In this document: in pieces, positions 8,915 through 18,266 of the stretch
Numbering within the stretch: the first letter of the stretch is position 1
Layout: every line of letters starts with the position of its first letter
DNA from: Xanthomonas sp. CFBP 8443
Lineage (GTDB): Bacteria; Pseudomonadota; Gammaproteobacteria; Xanthomonadales; Xanthomonadaceae
Reading direction: 5' to 3'
DNA length: 64,000 nucleotides
Assembly (NCBI RefSeq): GCF_025666195.1
Contig: NZ_CP102592.1
Span: 3,038,001-3,102,000 of the forward strand
Notes under the pieces: generated by a model
What the model was told of the DNA's origin: nothing
Seen by the model: only the letters and a program-made list of their open reading frames with translations
Database searches by the model: none
Made by a program: the position numbers and the translations under genes

Positions 8915-8929
8915 GCCCGCAGCACCCCG

Positions 8930-9790
8930 CTACGCCGCGAACAGCTCCGCGTATTCCGGCGCGACCAGGCCGCGCAGCACGCTGGCCGGGACATCCACCG
9001 ACTGCGTGCCATCGGAATACGGTCCCACCTGGTAGGGCGGGAACACGAAGCGCAACGCCACGATCTTGCCGGCGGCATCGACCAGCGGCTGGAACTGGCT
9101 GAAGTTCTGCGCCTGCGGCTCGGTGCCTTCGGCGATCATCTTGTCGGCGCTGCGCACCTGTTCGTCGTGGTCCTCCGGCGGCAGCTGCTCGGCGTCCACC
9201 CGCGCCTGCACCGCCTGGCGCAGTTGCGCGGCGACGTAGTCGGCCACCTGCGTCCAGCCCTTGGGATCGGGGATCAGTGTCTCGGCGGTGAGCATGCGCT
9301 GCTGCTGCGGCAGCCATACGAAGCGCGCCACCAGCGGCTCGCCATGGGCGCCGCCGGTATAGCGGCTGCCGTCGGCCGCCACGGCCACCAGCTCGGGCCG
9401 CTCCAGCAGCATCTCGAACTGCAGCGACAGTTCGTAGGGCGCGCTGGGACGGTCGTTGCCGAGGCCGCCGACCGCCTGCATCAATTCCTCGCGCGCGGCC
9501 TGCGCATAGCGCCCGACCGCCTCGGCCAGGCCCGGATAGCGGTTGAGCGCCGGCGGGAAGGTGATGCCGACGACGTAGCTGGGGCTGTGCTCGATCACGT
9601 CCTTCAGCTCCGCCGGCGCGGCCGCGGCCGGCGCTGCCGTTACGGCGGGCGCAGCGGCCGGCGCCGGTTCGGCGGCGGGCGTGGCCGCCTCGCGCTTGCA
9701 CCCTGCCACGGCCAGCGTCGTCGCCAATGCCAACGCCGTCCACCGCCATCGATTGTTCGGTCCTGCCTGTGCCCTGTCCCTCACGTCCAC
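8930..9790 (-). CDS. DUF3298/RsiV-like periplasmic lipoprotein
   Basis: About 286 residues. A signal sequence ends in the lipobox LAVAGC near residue 31, so the mature protein should be lipid-anchored. An Ala/Pro-rich linker follows and then a DUF3298-type domain. Recognisable parts are the YTGGAHGEP motif, shared with the sensory domain of RsiV anti-sigma factors, LTAETLI and the C-terminal YQVGPYSDGTQSVDVP. No sigma factor is adjacent, so a regulatory role is not shown. The start codon is GTG; 9790 is given, but an in-frame GTG at 9784 has AGGGG eight bases upstream and may be the true start. It is followed 15 bases later by cfa. Confidence 0.85.
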   Translation of the reverse strand: MDVRDRAQAGPNNRWRWTALALATTLAVAGCKREAATPAAEPAPAAAPAVTAAPAAAAPAELKDVIEHSPSYVVGITFPPALNRYPGLAEAVGRYAQAAREELMQAVGGLGNDRPSAPYELSLQFEMLLERPELVAVAADGSRYTGGAHGEPLVARFVWLPQQQRMLTAETLIPDPKGWTQVADYVAAQLRQAVQARVDAEQLPPEDHDEQVRSADKMIAEGTEPQAQNFSQFQPLVDAAGKIVALRFVFPPYQVGPYSDGTQSVDVPASVLRGLVAPEYAELFAA

Positions 9791-9852
9791 TGCCCCTGTG
9801 TCCTGCGTTTGTGTGATGACGGATTATCGCGCCGTCGCCGCGTCGTGCGCAC

Positions 9853-10140
9853 TCAGCCGAGCAAATCGGCGTATTCGGGATGGCGCTGAAAGAATGTCGC
9901 CGCATACGAACAGGCCGGGACCACCTTCAGTCCCTGCGCCCGCGCATGCGCCAACGCCGCCGTCACCAACCCCGCCGCCAGCCCGCGGCCGCCGATCGCG
10001 GCCGGCACGCCGGTATGGGTGATGACCAGGCGCCCGTCCTGCAGCAGGTAGTCCAGCGCGGCCTCGTGGCCGTCCAGTTGCAGCGCGAAACGCTGCCGCT
10101 GCGGGTCGTGCTCGATCGGCGGGAGGGACGCGGCGTTCAT
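9853..10140 (-). CDS. small GNAT-type N-acetyltransferase (YjdJ-like)
   Basis: A 95-residue single-domain protein. LVITHTGVP is followed by the acetyl-CoA pyrophosphate loop GGRGLAAGLV and then HARAQGLKVVPACSYAATFFQRHPEY, the hallmark of the short Gcn5-like family that includes E. coli YjdJ. Members probably acetylate small molecules or proteins in the cytoplasm; substrates are unknown. The frame extends upstream, but ATG 10140 gives exactly the family length and the upstream part has no conserved features. It is followed after 62 bases by the start of the DUF3298 lipoprotein on the same strand. Confidence 0.87.
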   Translation of the reverse strand: MNAASLPPIEHDPQRQRFALQLDGHEAALDYLLQDGRLVITHTGVPAAIGGRGLAAGLVTAALAHARAQGLKVVPACSYAATFFQRHPEYADLLG

Positions 10141-10439
10141 GGCCAGATTCGTGCGATGGAACGCGCAGTCTGGTCGGCCGCGCGCCGCGACGATGTGAAG
10201 CCGCGCGCCGCGCTGCGTCACCCGCGGCCGACGCATTGCGTCACTTCCGGCCTGGGAGGCGCCCTCGCCACGCCCCGGCATGACCCGGTCGGCGCCCGTA
10301 CCGCCCTGCGGCTGCCCGCATCTGGGCCTGCGCCCTAAAGTCCCGCCGCACGCGGCCGCTACCAAGCGTGCAGCAGCGTGGAAACCTGGCATGCGACTTG
10401 CGGATTCCATCACGATGTCATCGAACAGGGGCGATACGT

Positions 10440-10640
10440 ATGAGCGACAACGAACAGATCCATGGCGACCACGATGCGTCGTTGCTGGAAGGGCTGTACC
10501 AGCTGGTGGTCAGCGGCCACACCCAGGGCTGGGAATTCGACCAGCTCAACAGCGAGGTCTACGACCGGCTGAAGGAAACCTACGCGCACGCCGGCATCGG
10601 CAGCGCTCAGGTGCAGTTGCGCGGCCAAGAGGCCGCCTGA
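10440..10640 (+). CDS. small conserved-looking hypothetical protein
   Basis: A 66-residue acidic, soluble protein (MSDNEQIHGDHDAS...). It has an amphipathic helix around SLLEGLYQLVVSG and an aromatic/charged stretch WEFDQLNSEVYDRLKETY. AGGGG stands nine bases before the ATG, a good ribosome-binding site, and the gene is isolated between divergent and convergent neighbours. Codon use is like that of the neighbours. No family is recognised; there is no signal peptide, membrane segment or metal-binding motif. The composition would suit a small helical adaptor or stress protein, but this is speculation. Confidence 0.7.
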   Translation: MSDNEQIHGDHDASLLEGLYQLVVSGHTQGWEFDQLNSEVYDRLKETYAHAGIGSAQVQLRGQEAA

Positions 10641-10828
10641 GCGGCTGAACGCCGCGCTCCGGTCCGCGCCGCGCAGGCCGGAGCCACCGCCCGCCCGGGC
10701 GGTCTCGATCGCCGCCATGGCACGCCGGCCACGCTGGCGGCCCGATTCCCGAAGTCCTCCCTCCCCTCGCACCGCCGCCGTTGGCCGGCCGCGACGGGAT
10801 CCAGCCGCGACAAGTCGCGCGCCGCGTC

Positions 10829-11464
10829 CTAGCCGCGGCCGAAGCGCGGCTGCGCCAGCTGGTCGAGGAAGTGCTGCAGCACCGACGGCTCCATGATCAG
10901 CAGGAACATCACCCCGAACGCGGCGCCGGCCAGGTGCGCGCTGTGGTTGACGTTGTCGCCGCCGCGGCGGTCCATCCAGATGCTGTAGCCGACGTAGAAC
11001 AGCGCGTAGAGGATGGCCGGGATCGGGATCGGGATGAAGAAGAAGTAGATCCCGGTCCACGGCGCCAGCAGGATGTAGGCGAACAGCACCGCCGACACCG
11101 CGCCCGAGGCGCCCAGGCTGAAGTAGTTCGGGTTCTTCTGGTTCTTCAGGTAGCTGGGCAGGATCGCCACCACCAGCGCCGCCAGGTAGAACAGCGGATA
11201 GGTCAGCATGCTGCCGGTCTGCCGCTCCATCAACGTCTCGATCGGACCGCCGAAGAAGTACAGCGTGATCATGTTGAACAGCAAATGCGGGAAATCGGCG
11301 TGGATGAAGCCGTGGGTCACCAGGCGGTCGTACTGCCTGTGCCGGTCGATCGCCGGCGGCCACAGGATCAGCCGGTCGAGCAGCTTGCGGTTGTTGAACG
11401 CCACCCACGACACCAGCACGGTGAGGGCGATCAGGATCAGGTTGACGGGGGTGACGGACGGCAT
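10829..11464 (-). CDS. rhomboid-family intramembrane serine protease
   Basis: A 211-residue polytopic inner-membrane protein with about six hydrophobic segments. The catalytic serine is in FSLGASGAVSAV near residue 119 and the partner histidine in NHSAHLAGAAFG near 178, both in membrane helices as the family requires. The HADFPHLLFNMITLYFFGG segment contains the conserved H/N residues of helix 2. Rhomboids cut other membrane proteins within or near the bilayer; the substrate is unknown. Its start lies 8 bases after the end of the POT transporter gene on the same strand, so the two are probably one transcription unit. Confidence 0.93.
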   Translation of the reverse strand: MPSVTPVNLILIALTVLVSWVAFNNRKLLDRLILWPPAIDRHRQYDRLVTHGFIHADFPHLLFNMITLYFFGGPIETLMERQTGSMLTYPLFYLAALVVAILPSYLKNQKNPNYFSLGASGAVSAVLFAYILLAPWTGIYFFFIPIPIPAILYALFYVGYSIWMDRRGGDNVNHSAHLAGAAFGVMFLLIMEPSVLQHFLDQLAQPRFGRG

Positions 11465-11472
11465 GGGGGGCC

Positions 11473-13029
11473 TCAGGCGGGACGGTAGTGGTCGACCATG
11501 CGGTAGCGGCGCGCGTACAGGCCGAACAGCAACGCGGCGATCAGGGCGAATGCGGCGAAGAAGAACATCAGGAACGCGGTTTCGCTGAGCCCGGTGCTAC
11601 CGATGTGCGCGGTGACGGTGTCGTTGCGCACCGCCGCGTTGGACAGCAGCACCCACAGGTTACCGACCGTGGTGGTCAGGTTCCAGAAGCTCATCACCAC
11701 GCTCTTCATCGATTGCGGCGCCTGGCTGTAGGCGAACTCCAGGCCGGTCGCCGACACCAGCACCTCGCCGAAGGTCAGCAGCGCGTACGGCAGGATCTGC
11801 CAGGCGATGGACAGCGCGTCGCCGCCGTCCATCAGCACCTGCAGGGTGCCGACCACGATCCAGGCCAGGCCGCTGAAGACGATGCCGACGGTCATCCGCC
11901 GCAGCGCGGTCGGTTCGTAGCCGCGGCGGCGCAGCAGCGGGTACAGCACCAGGTTGTTGAACGGGATCAGCAGCATCACCAGCGCCGGATTCAGCGCCTG
12001 CATCTGCGAGGCGCTGAACCAGTCGGGCATCTGCATCCGCTGGCCCTGCAGCACCCAGGTCGAGGCCTTCTGGTCGAACAGCGAGAAGAACGGCGTGACC
12101 AGCGCGAACACCACCAGCACCCGCAGCACCGCGCGCACCCCGTCCACCGCCGCGTCCGGATGCACCGCGCGCGCCCGCTCCAGCTGCCACCAGGTGCCGC
12201 CACCGATCCCGGCCAGCAGCAGCACCAGCGCCAGACACAGGCAGATCACGATGCCCAGCGTCGGCAGCAGCGCGAAGCTGCCCAGCGCCAGCGCCACCGC
12301 GACCACGGCAAGCGCCAGACCGGGACGTCCCTGCCCCGGCACGCGCCGCAGCAGCGCGCTGCGCACCACCTGGGCGAAGCCGTGCGGATCCTTCGGCGGC
12401 AGCGGCACGTGCACGTAGCGGCGGCGCCCGGCCCAGAACACCAGGGTGGCCACGAACATCAGGATTCCGGGGATGCCGAACGCCCATGCCGGGCCGAGGT
12501 TCTTCAGCGCCAGCGGGATCAGCAGCGAGGCGAACAGCGAGCCGAAGTTGATGATCCAGTAGAACGCGTCGAACACCACCTTGGCCAGGTGCTTGTTGGA
12601 CTGGTCGAACTGGTCGCCCATGAACGAGGCCACCAGCGGCTTGATCCCGCCCGCGCCCAGCGCGATCAGGCCCAGGCCGAGGAAGAAGCCGCCGCGGCTG
12701 CCTTCGAACAGCGCCAGGCAGGCATGGCCTGCGCAATAGACCAGGCTGAACCACAGGATGGTGTTGTACTTGCCGAAGAAGCGGTCGGCCAGCCAGCCAC
12801 CGAGCAGCGGGAAGAAGAACACGCCGATCATGAAGCTGTGCATGATGTGCTTGGCCTCGGCCTCGCGGCCGGGCGCGGTCATCTCCTGCAGCAGCAGCGA
12901 GGTGATCAGGAACTGCACCAGGATGTTGCGCATCCCGTAGAAGCTGAAACGCTCGCAGGCCTCGTTGCCGATGATGTAGGGAATCTGCCGCGGCATCTTC
13001 GCGCCGGCGTGGCCGTTCGCCGCGCTCAT
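11473..13029 (-). CDS. POT-family proton-dependent oligopeptide transporter
   Basis: A 518-residue major-facilitator protein with about 14 membrane segments that imports di- and tripeptides with protons. The family signature ACERFSFYGMRNIL (ExxERFxYYG type, here FYG) is at about residues 25-38. GGWLADRFFGKYNTI is the loop 2-3 motif and FYWIINFGSLFAS the PTR2 signature region. ALLTFGEVLVSATGLEFAYSQAP near the end is the conserved helix-10 region. The N-terminal MSAANGHAGAK is a short cytoplasmic tail. It is followed closely by the rhomboid gene. Together with Dcp and the M14 peptidase this part of the window is rich in peptide utilisation functions. Confidence 0.94.
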   Translation of the reverse strand: MSAANGHAGAKMPRQIPYIIGNEACERFSFYGMRNILVQFLITSLLLQEMTAPGREAEAKHIMHSFMIGVFFFPLLGGWLADRFFGKYNTILWFSLVYCAGHACLALFEGSRGGFFLGLGLIALGAGGIKPLVASFMGDQFDQSNKHLAKVVFDAFYWIINFGSLFASLLIPLALKNLGPAWAFGIPGILMFVATLVFWAGRRRYVHVPLPPKDPHGFAQVVRSALLRRVPGQGRPGLALAVVAVALALGSFALLPTLGIVICLCLALVLLLAGIGGGTWWQLERARAVHPDAAVDGVRAVLRVLVVFALVTPFFSLFDQKASTWVLQGQRMQMPDWFSASQMQALNPALVMLLIPFNNLVLYPLLRRRGYEPTALRRMTVGIVFSGLAWIVVGTLQVLMDGGDALSIAWQILPYALLTFGEVLVSATGLEFAYSQAPQSMKSVVMSFWNLTTTVGNLWVLLSNAAVRNDTVTAHIGSTGLSETAFLMFFFAAFALIAALLFGLYARRYRMVDHYRPA

Positions 13030-13208
13030 GCGCAGATCCTCGTCGATGGTTCGCTCGTCACAGGCACCGTCCAGGCAAAATTTTCAGAAGGTTACCCGAT
13101 CGTTCCAGGCGAATCGAACCGCCCGCAGTGCCCGCAATGACGTGCAGGTGCTTTCGCAAACGGCGCGCTGCACGCATCATGGGGGTCTTGTCCCGAGACG
13201 ATGCCGCA

Positions 13209-14981
13209 ATGATCCGACCCTGGCTGGCCCCCCTCCTGCTGCCGATGCTGCTGTGCAGCATGCCGTTGCTGGCCAGCGATGCGGGCCTGACCACCGAGGC
13301 CGAACGCAGCGGTTTCGCACGCACCGGGCGCTACGCGGAGACCATCGCGCTGTGCGACGCGTTCGCGCAGCGCTATCCGCAGGCGGTGCGTTGCTTCGAC
13401 TTCGGCACCACGCCCGAGGGCCGGCCGATGAAGGCGCTGGCGGTGTCCACCTCCGGCGCGCTGGACGCCGCGACGGCGCAGGCGCGCAAGTTGCCGGTGG
13501 TGCTGATCCAGGGCGGCATCCACGCCGGCGAGATCGACGGCAAGGACGCCGGCTTCCTGGCGCTGCGCCAGCTGCTCGATGGCCAGGCCGCGCGCGGCGC
13601 GCTGGACAAGCAGGTGTGGCTGTTCGTGCCGGTGTTCAACGTCGACGGCCACGAGCGCTTCGGCGCCTGGAACCGCCCCAACCAGCGCGGCCCGGAACAG
13701 ATGGGCTGGCGCACCACCGCGCAGAACCTCAACCTCAACCGCGACTACGTCAAGGCCGACGCGCCGGAGATGCAGGCGATGCTGCGCCTGGTCGAGCAAT
13801 GGGACCCGCTGCTGTACGTGGACCTGCACGTCACCGACGGCGCGCAGTTCGAGCACGACGTGTCGGTGCAGGTCGAGCCGCTGCACGCCGGCGACGCCGC
13901 GCTGCGCGGCGACGGCCTGCGCCTGCGCGACAACGTACTTGCCGACCTGAAGCGGCAGGGCTCGCTGCCGCTGCCCTACTACCCCTCGTTCGTGGTCAGC
14001 GACGACCCCGCCTCCGGCTTCGCCGACGACGTGGCCACGCCGCGCTTCTCGCACGGCTATTTCCAGCTGCGCAACCGCTTCGGCGTGCTGGTCGAAACCC
14101 ATTCGTGGAAGCCGTATCCGCAGCGCGTGCGCATCACCCGCAACACCATCGTCTCGGTGCTGCAGCAGGTGGCGCGCAACGGCAGCCGCTGGCGCGCCGA
14201 TGCGCTGGCCGCCGACGCGCGCACGCAGCGGCTGGGCGGAAAGACGGTGGCGCTGGACTACCGCACCACCGAGCAGTCGCGCCTGGTGGATTTCCGCGGC
14301 TATGCCTACACCCGCACGCTGTCGCCGGTGTCCGGCGCGCTGATGACCCGCTACGACGAGCGCACGCCGCAGATCTGGCGGGTGCCGTTGCGCGACCAGA
14401 TCGTGCCCAGCGTCGAAGTGGTCGCGCCGCGCGCCGGCTATCTGGTGCCGGCCGCGCAGGCCGCGCTGGTCGCGGCCAAGCTGCGCCAGCACGGCATCGC
14501 CTTCCGCACCTTGGAGACGGGCGCCACGCTGCCGGTGCAGAGCTTCCGTGCCGACGATGCCGGCTTCGCCGCGCGCTCGTCCGAAGGCCACCAGCGGCTC
14601 ACCGTGAAGGGCGCCTGGCAGCCGGAAACGCGCACGCTCGGCACCGGCGCGCTGTTCGTGCCGATCGCCCAGCCCAAGGCACGGCTGCTGATGGCGCTGC
14701 TGGAGCCGCAGGCGCCGGACTCGCTGCTGCAATGGGGCGAGTTCAACAGCGCCTTCGAGCGCACCGAGTACATGGAAGACTATGTGGCCGAGGACGTGGC
14801 GCGGCAGATGCTGGCCAGCGACCCGGCACTGAAGGCCGAATTCGAGAGCAAGCTCGAGCACGACGCCGACTTCGCCAAGGATCCGCATGCGCGGCTGGAG
14901 TTCTTCCACCGCCGCCATTCCTCCTGGGATGCGCAGTACCGGCTGTATCCGGTGCTGCGCAGCGACGAAGCGCCGTCCTAG
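13209..14981 (+). CDS. secreted M14-family zinc carboxypeptidase
   Basis: A 590-residue exported protein. The signal peptide MIRPWLAPLLLPMLLCSMPLLAS is followed by a carboxypeptidase A-like domain. Zinc ligands are visible as His105 and Glu108 (GGIHAGEIDGKD) and His207 (YVDLHVTDGAQFEHD). The substrate-binding region is FNVDGHERFGAWNRPNQRG...NLNLNRDYVKADAPEM. ETHSWKPYPQRV may include the catalytic glutamate. A C-terminal region of about 200 residues is of less clear family. ATG 13209 is preferred over in-frame ATGs at 13128 and 13179 because it opens directly on the signal peptide. The stop is 79 bases before the EEP-GH3 fusion gene on the same strand. Confidence 0.92.
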   Translation: MIRPWLAPLLLPMLLCSMPLLASDAGLTTEAERSGFARTGRYAETIALCDAFAQRYPQAVRCFDFGTTPEGRPMKALAVSTSGALDAATAQARKLPVVLIQGGIHAGEIDGKDAGFLALRQLLDGQAARGALDKQVWLFVPVFNVDGHERFGAWNRPNQRGPEQMGWRTTAQNLNLNRDYVKADAPEMQAMLRLVEQWDPLLYVDLHVTDGAQFEHDVSVQVEPLHAGDAALRGDGLRLRDNVLADLKRQGSLPLPYYPSFVVSDDPASGFADDVATPRFSHGYFQLRNRFGVLVETHSWKPYPQRVRITRNTIVSVLQQVARNGSRWRADALAADARTQRLGGKTVALDYRTTEQSRLVDFRGYAYTRTLSPVSGALMTRYDERTPQIWRVPLRDQIVPSVEVVAPRAGYLVPAAQAALVAAKLRQHGIAFRTLETGATLPVQSFRADDAGFAARSSEGHQRLTVKGAWQPETRTLGTGALFVPIAQPKARLLMALLEPQAPDSLLQWGEFNSAFERTEYMEDYVAEDVARQMLASDPALKAEFESKLEHDADFAKDPHARLEFFHRRHSSWDAQYRLYPVLRSDEAPS

Positions 14982-15060
14982 CGCTTCACCGGCTCTCCCC
15001 TCCCCCCTACTCCCCCAATGCGCAATCCCTTCAGCTGCTAGAGAGGCCTCACGCCCCGCT

Positions 15061-18042
15061 ATGAAAACGTTTTCAGGACTCCTTTGCCTGGCGCTCGCGC
15101 TGGCCTGGCCGGCCTTCGCCGCGCCTGCGCCCGCGACCGACAAGGACGCACCGACGCTCAGCGTGGTCACGCTGAACCTGTACCACGACAAGCTCGACTG
15201 GCCGCAGCGGCGCACCCAGATCGTGCAGACCCTGCGCGAACTGCGGCCCGACGCGATCGCGCTGGAAGAAGTGATTCAGCACGACAAGCTGCCCAACCAG
15301 GCGCAATGGCTGGCCGAGCAGCTCGGCTACCAGTGGTACTTCACCAGCGTCGATCCGCCCGGCGCCGCGCAGCGCTACGGCAATGCGCTGCTGACCCGCC
15401 ACCCGATCCTGGCGCGCGAGCAGATCCGGCTCAATCCGCTCGACGACAGCCGCACCGCCGGGCGCCTGCGCCTGGACGTGGACGGCCGCGTGGTCAATCT
15501 CTACGTCACCCACCTGCACTGGACCGAGGCCGGTGGCGCGTTGCGCGAGCGCCAGCTGCAGGACCTGCTGGCCTGGGTCGACGCCACCGCCGACGGCGCG
15601 CCGTCGCTGCTGGCCGGCGACTTCAACGCCAGCGCCAACGCGCCCGAACTGGCTGCGCTGCGCAGCGGTTTCGGCGACAGCTACGGCAGCCTGCACGGCG
15701 CCAAGGACGGCCGCGCCGACAGCACCCTGAACCCGAAGTTCAATCCGCCCCGGCGCATCGACCACGTGTTCTTCCAGCGCGAGCGCTTCGAACCGGTGAG
15801 CAGCCGCATCCTGTTCCGCAAGCCGGACGCGAACGGCGTCTGGGCCTCGGACCACTTCGGCCTGCTCAGCACCTTCCGCCTGGCGCCCAGCGCCGCGGCC
15901 GACGCGCAGCGCCCGTGGACCGATCGCGGCCTGGCGCCGGACCGGCGCGCCGCGCTGCTGGTGCAGGCGATGACCCAGGACGAGAAGTTCCAGATGCTGC
16001 ACAGCTACTTCGGCCTGGGCAAGGACGGCGGTCCGCGGCCGCCCGGCGCGCTCGGTTCGGCCGGTTTCGTGCCGGCCATCGAGCGCCTGGGCATCGCCGC
16101 GCAGCAGCTGGCCGACGCCGGCGTCGGCGTGACCAATCCGGACAACGTGCGCCCCGGCGACTACGCCACCGCGCTGCCGTCCGGCCCGGCCACCGCCGCC
16201 ACCTGGAACCGCGCACTGGCCTACGCCGGCGGCGCGACGATGGGCCGCGAATCCTGGCAGCAGGGCTTCAACGTGCTGCTCGCCGGCAGCGTCAACCTGC
16301 AGCGCGATCCGCGCAACGGCCGCAACTTCGAGTACGCCGGCGAAGATCCGCTACTGGCCGGAGTCATGGTCGGCGAGTCGATCCGCGGCGTGCAGAGCCA
16401 GCGCGTGGTGTCGACGATGAAGCACTTCGCGATGAACGACCTGGAGACCGGGCGCAACACCCACAGCGCCGACATCGGCGAGCAGGCCATGCACGAATCG
16501 GACCTGCTGGCGTTCGAGTTGGCGCTGCAGATCGGCGAGCCCGGCTCGGTGATGTGTTCCTACAACCGCATCAACGGCGTCTACGGCTGCGAGCACGACT
16601 ACCTGCTCAACAAGGTGCTCAAGCAGGAATGGAAGTTCCCCGGCTACGTGATGTCCGACTGGGGCGGCGTGCACAGCGGCTCCAAGGCGGCGCTGGCCGG
16701 CCTGGACCAGCAATCGGCCGGCGAAGTGTTCGACAAGGCGGTGTATTTCGACGAACCGCTGCGCCTGGCGGTGGCCGGCGGCACGGTGCCGCAGGCGCGC
16801 CTGGAAGACATGGTGCGGCGCATCCTGCGCGCGTTCATCGCCACCGGCAGCTTCGACCATCCGCCGCAGCGGCAGCCGATCGACGCCGTCGCCGGCGGCG
16901 ACGCGGTGCAGAAAGTGGTCGAGGAAGGCACGGTGCTGCTGCGCAACGAGCGCGACACGCTGCCGTTGCCACGCACGCTGCGCCGCATCGCGGTGATCGG
17001 CGGCCACGCCGACAAGGGCGTGATCGGCGGCGGCGGCTCGTCGATGGTCGGCTTCACCGTCAACGGCGGCAACGCGGTGCCGGGGCTGGCCCCGACCACC
17101 TGGCCGGGCCCGGTGATGTTCCATCCGTCCTCGCCGCTGCAGGCGCTGCGCAAGGCGCTGCCGGATGCGCGGATCGACTACGCCAGCGGCGACGACGTGG
17201 CCGTGGCGGCCAAGCTCGCGCGCGGCGCCGAGGCGGTGATCGTGTTCGCCACGCAGTGGTCGGCCGAATCGGTGGATCTGCCCGACATCCGCCTGCCCGG
17301 CAAGCAGGACGCGCTGATCGCGGCGATGGCCAAGGCCAACCCGCGCACCGTGGTGGTGCTGCAGACCAACGGCCCGGTGGCGATGCCGTGGCTGCAACAG
17401 GTGCCGGCGGTACTGGAAGCCTGGTACCCGGGCATCCGCGGCGGCGAAGGGCTGGCGCGCCTGCTGCTCGGCGACGCCAACCCGTCCGGGCGCCTGCCGG
17501 TGACCTGGCTGCGCGACGTGGCGCAGCTGCCGCGGCCGTCGATCCCGGGGCTGGGCTTCAAGCCGGCGCAACCGGCCGGCAGCAATGTCGACTACGACAT
17601 CGAGGGCGCCAACGTCGGCTACCGCTGGTTCGCCGCGCGCGGCCTGGATCCGCTGTACGCGTTCGGCCACGGCCTGTCCTACACCCGCTTCGACTACGCC
17701 AACCTGAGCGTGCAGGCCGACGGCGCCAACGTGGTCGCCAGCTTCGACGTGCGCAACAGCGGCCAGCGCGAAGGCGCCGACGTGCCGCAGCTGTACCTGC
17801 GCCTGCCGCAGGGCCACCACACGCCGATCCGCCTGGTCGGCTGGGACAAGCTCACGCTCAAGCCCGGCGAGACCCGCCGCGTCAGCATCGTCGCCGAACC
17901 CAAGACCCTGGCCGACTACGACCCGGTGCAGCGCCAGTGGCGCATCGCCGCCGGCGACTACGAACTGGTGCTGGGCCGCTCGGCGACGCAGGCCGAGGCC
18001 ACCGCACCGCTGCGGCTGCAGGACACCGTGCTGCCGCACTGA
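15061..18042 (+). CDS. fusion of EEP (endonuclease/exonuclease/phosphatase) domain and GH3 glycoside hydrolase
   Basis: A 993-residue exported protein with a signal peptide ending near residue 20. Residues about 33-285 form an EEP-fold domain with a full set of catalytic residues: Asn39 (TLNLYHD), Glu70 (IALEEV), His151 (THLHW), Asp187/Asn189 (AGDFNAS), Asp234 (RRIDHVFF) and Asp264/His265 (SDHFGLL). From about residue 300 a complete GH3 glycosidase follows: MTQDEKFQMLHSYFG, VNLQRDPRNGRNFEYAGEDP, VSTMKHFAMND, the nucleophile Asp533 in YVMSDWGG, the second domain EGTVLLRNE and GNANVGYRWF-like segments, and a C-terminal fibronectin-like domain (VVASFDVRNSG...DVPQLYL). GH3 enzymes release terminal beta-linked sugars. 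The EEP part may hydrolyse phosphodiesters or phosphomonoesters. ATG 15061 opens on the signal peptide. The fusion is unusual and both halves look active. Confidence 0.93.
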   Translation: MKTFSGLLCLALALAWPAFAAPAPATDKDAPTLSVVTLNLYHDKLDWPQRRTQIVQTLRELRPDAIALEEVIQHDKLPNQAQWLAEQLGYQWYFTSVDPPGAAQRYGNALLTRHPILAREQIRLNPLDDSRTAGRLRLDVDGRVVNLYVTHLHWTEAGGALRERQLQDLLAWVDATADGAPSLLAGDFNASANAPELAALRSGFGDSYGSLHGAKDGRADSTLNPKFNPPRRIDHVFFQRERFEPVSSRILFRKPDANGVWASDHFGLLSTFRLAPSAAADAQRPWTDRGLAPDRRAALLVQAMTQDEKFQMLHSYFGLGKDGGPRPPGALGSAGFVPAIERLGIAAQQLADAGVGVTNPDNVRPGDYATALPSGPATAATWNRALAYAGGATMGRESWQQGFNVLLAGSVNLQRDPRNGRNFEYAGEDPLLAGVMVGESIRGVQSQRVVSTMKHFAMNDLETGRNTHSADIGEQAMHESDLLAFELALQIGEPGSVMCSYNRINGVYGCEHDYLLNKVLKQEWKFPGYVMSDWGGVHSGSKAALAGLDQQSAGEVFDKAVYFDEPLRLAVAGGTVPQARLEDMVRRILRAFIATGSFDHPPQRQPIDAVAGGDAVQKVVEEGTVLLRNERDTLPLPRTLRRIAVIGGHADKGVIGGGGSSMVGFTVNGGNAVPGLAPTTWPGPVMFHPSSPLQALRKALPDARIDYASGDDVAVAAKLARGAEAVIVFATQWSAESVDLPDIRLPGKQDALIAAMAKANPRTVVVLQTNGPVAMPWLQQVPAVLEAWYPGIRGGEGLARLLLGDANPSGRLPVTWLRDVAQLPRPSIPGLGFKPAQPAGSNVDYDIEGANVGYRWFAARGLDPLYAFGHGLSYTRFDYANLSVQADGANVVASFDVRNSGQREGADVPQLYLRLPQGHHTPIRLVGWDKLTLKPGETRRVSIVAEPKTLADYDPVQRQWRIAAGDYELVLGRSATQAEATAPLRLQDTVLPH

Positions 18043-18054
18043 CCGCCGGTGGCT

Positions 18055-18087
18055 CCCGTGCGCGCGCCGCGGCGGCGCGTGCACGGG
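18055..18087 (+). terminator. GC-rich hairpin after the EEP-GH3 gene
   Basis: CCCGTGCGCGCGCC and GGCGCGTGCACGGG pair with a single mismatch over 14 bases, 13 bases past the stop codon. There is no T-tract, so it may be a Rho-dependent end or an mRNA-stabilising hairpin rather than an intrinsic terminator. Confidence 0.45.
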
Positions 18088-18266
18088 CCATTGCAACACC
18101 ACGAACCTGGAACCGCGTCACGCCAGAGCGATGACGCGGTTCGCGAACGAGGCCGGCGCGTTCCCGCATGCGCGCGCCGCAGCGATCCACTCGGCGTTCG
18201 ACGCCGCATGCAGCGCCGCACGTTCCTACACGCGACGCTGAAGCCGCTGCCTCTAGCATCGTGCGG

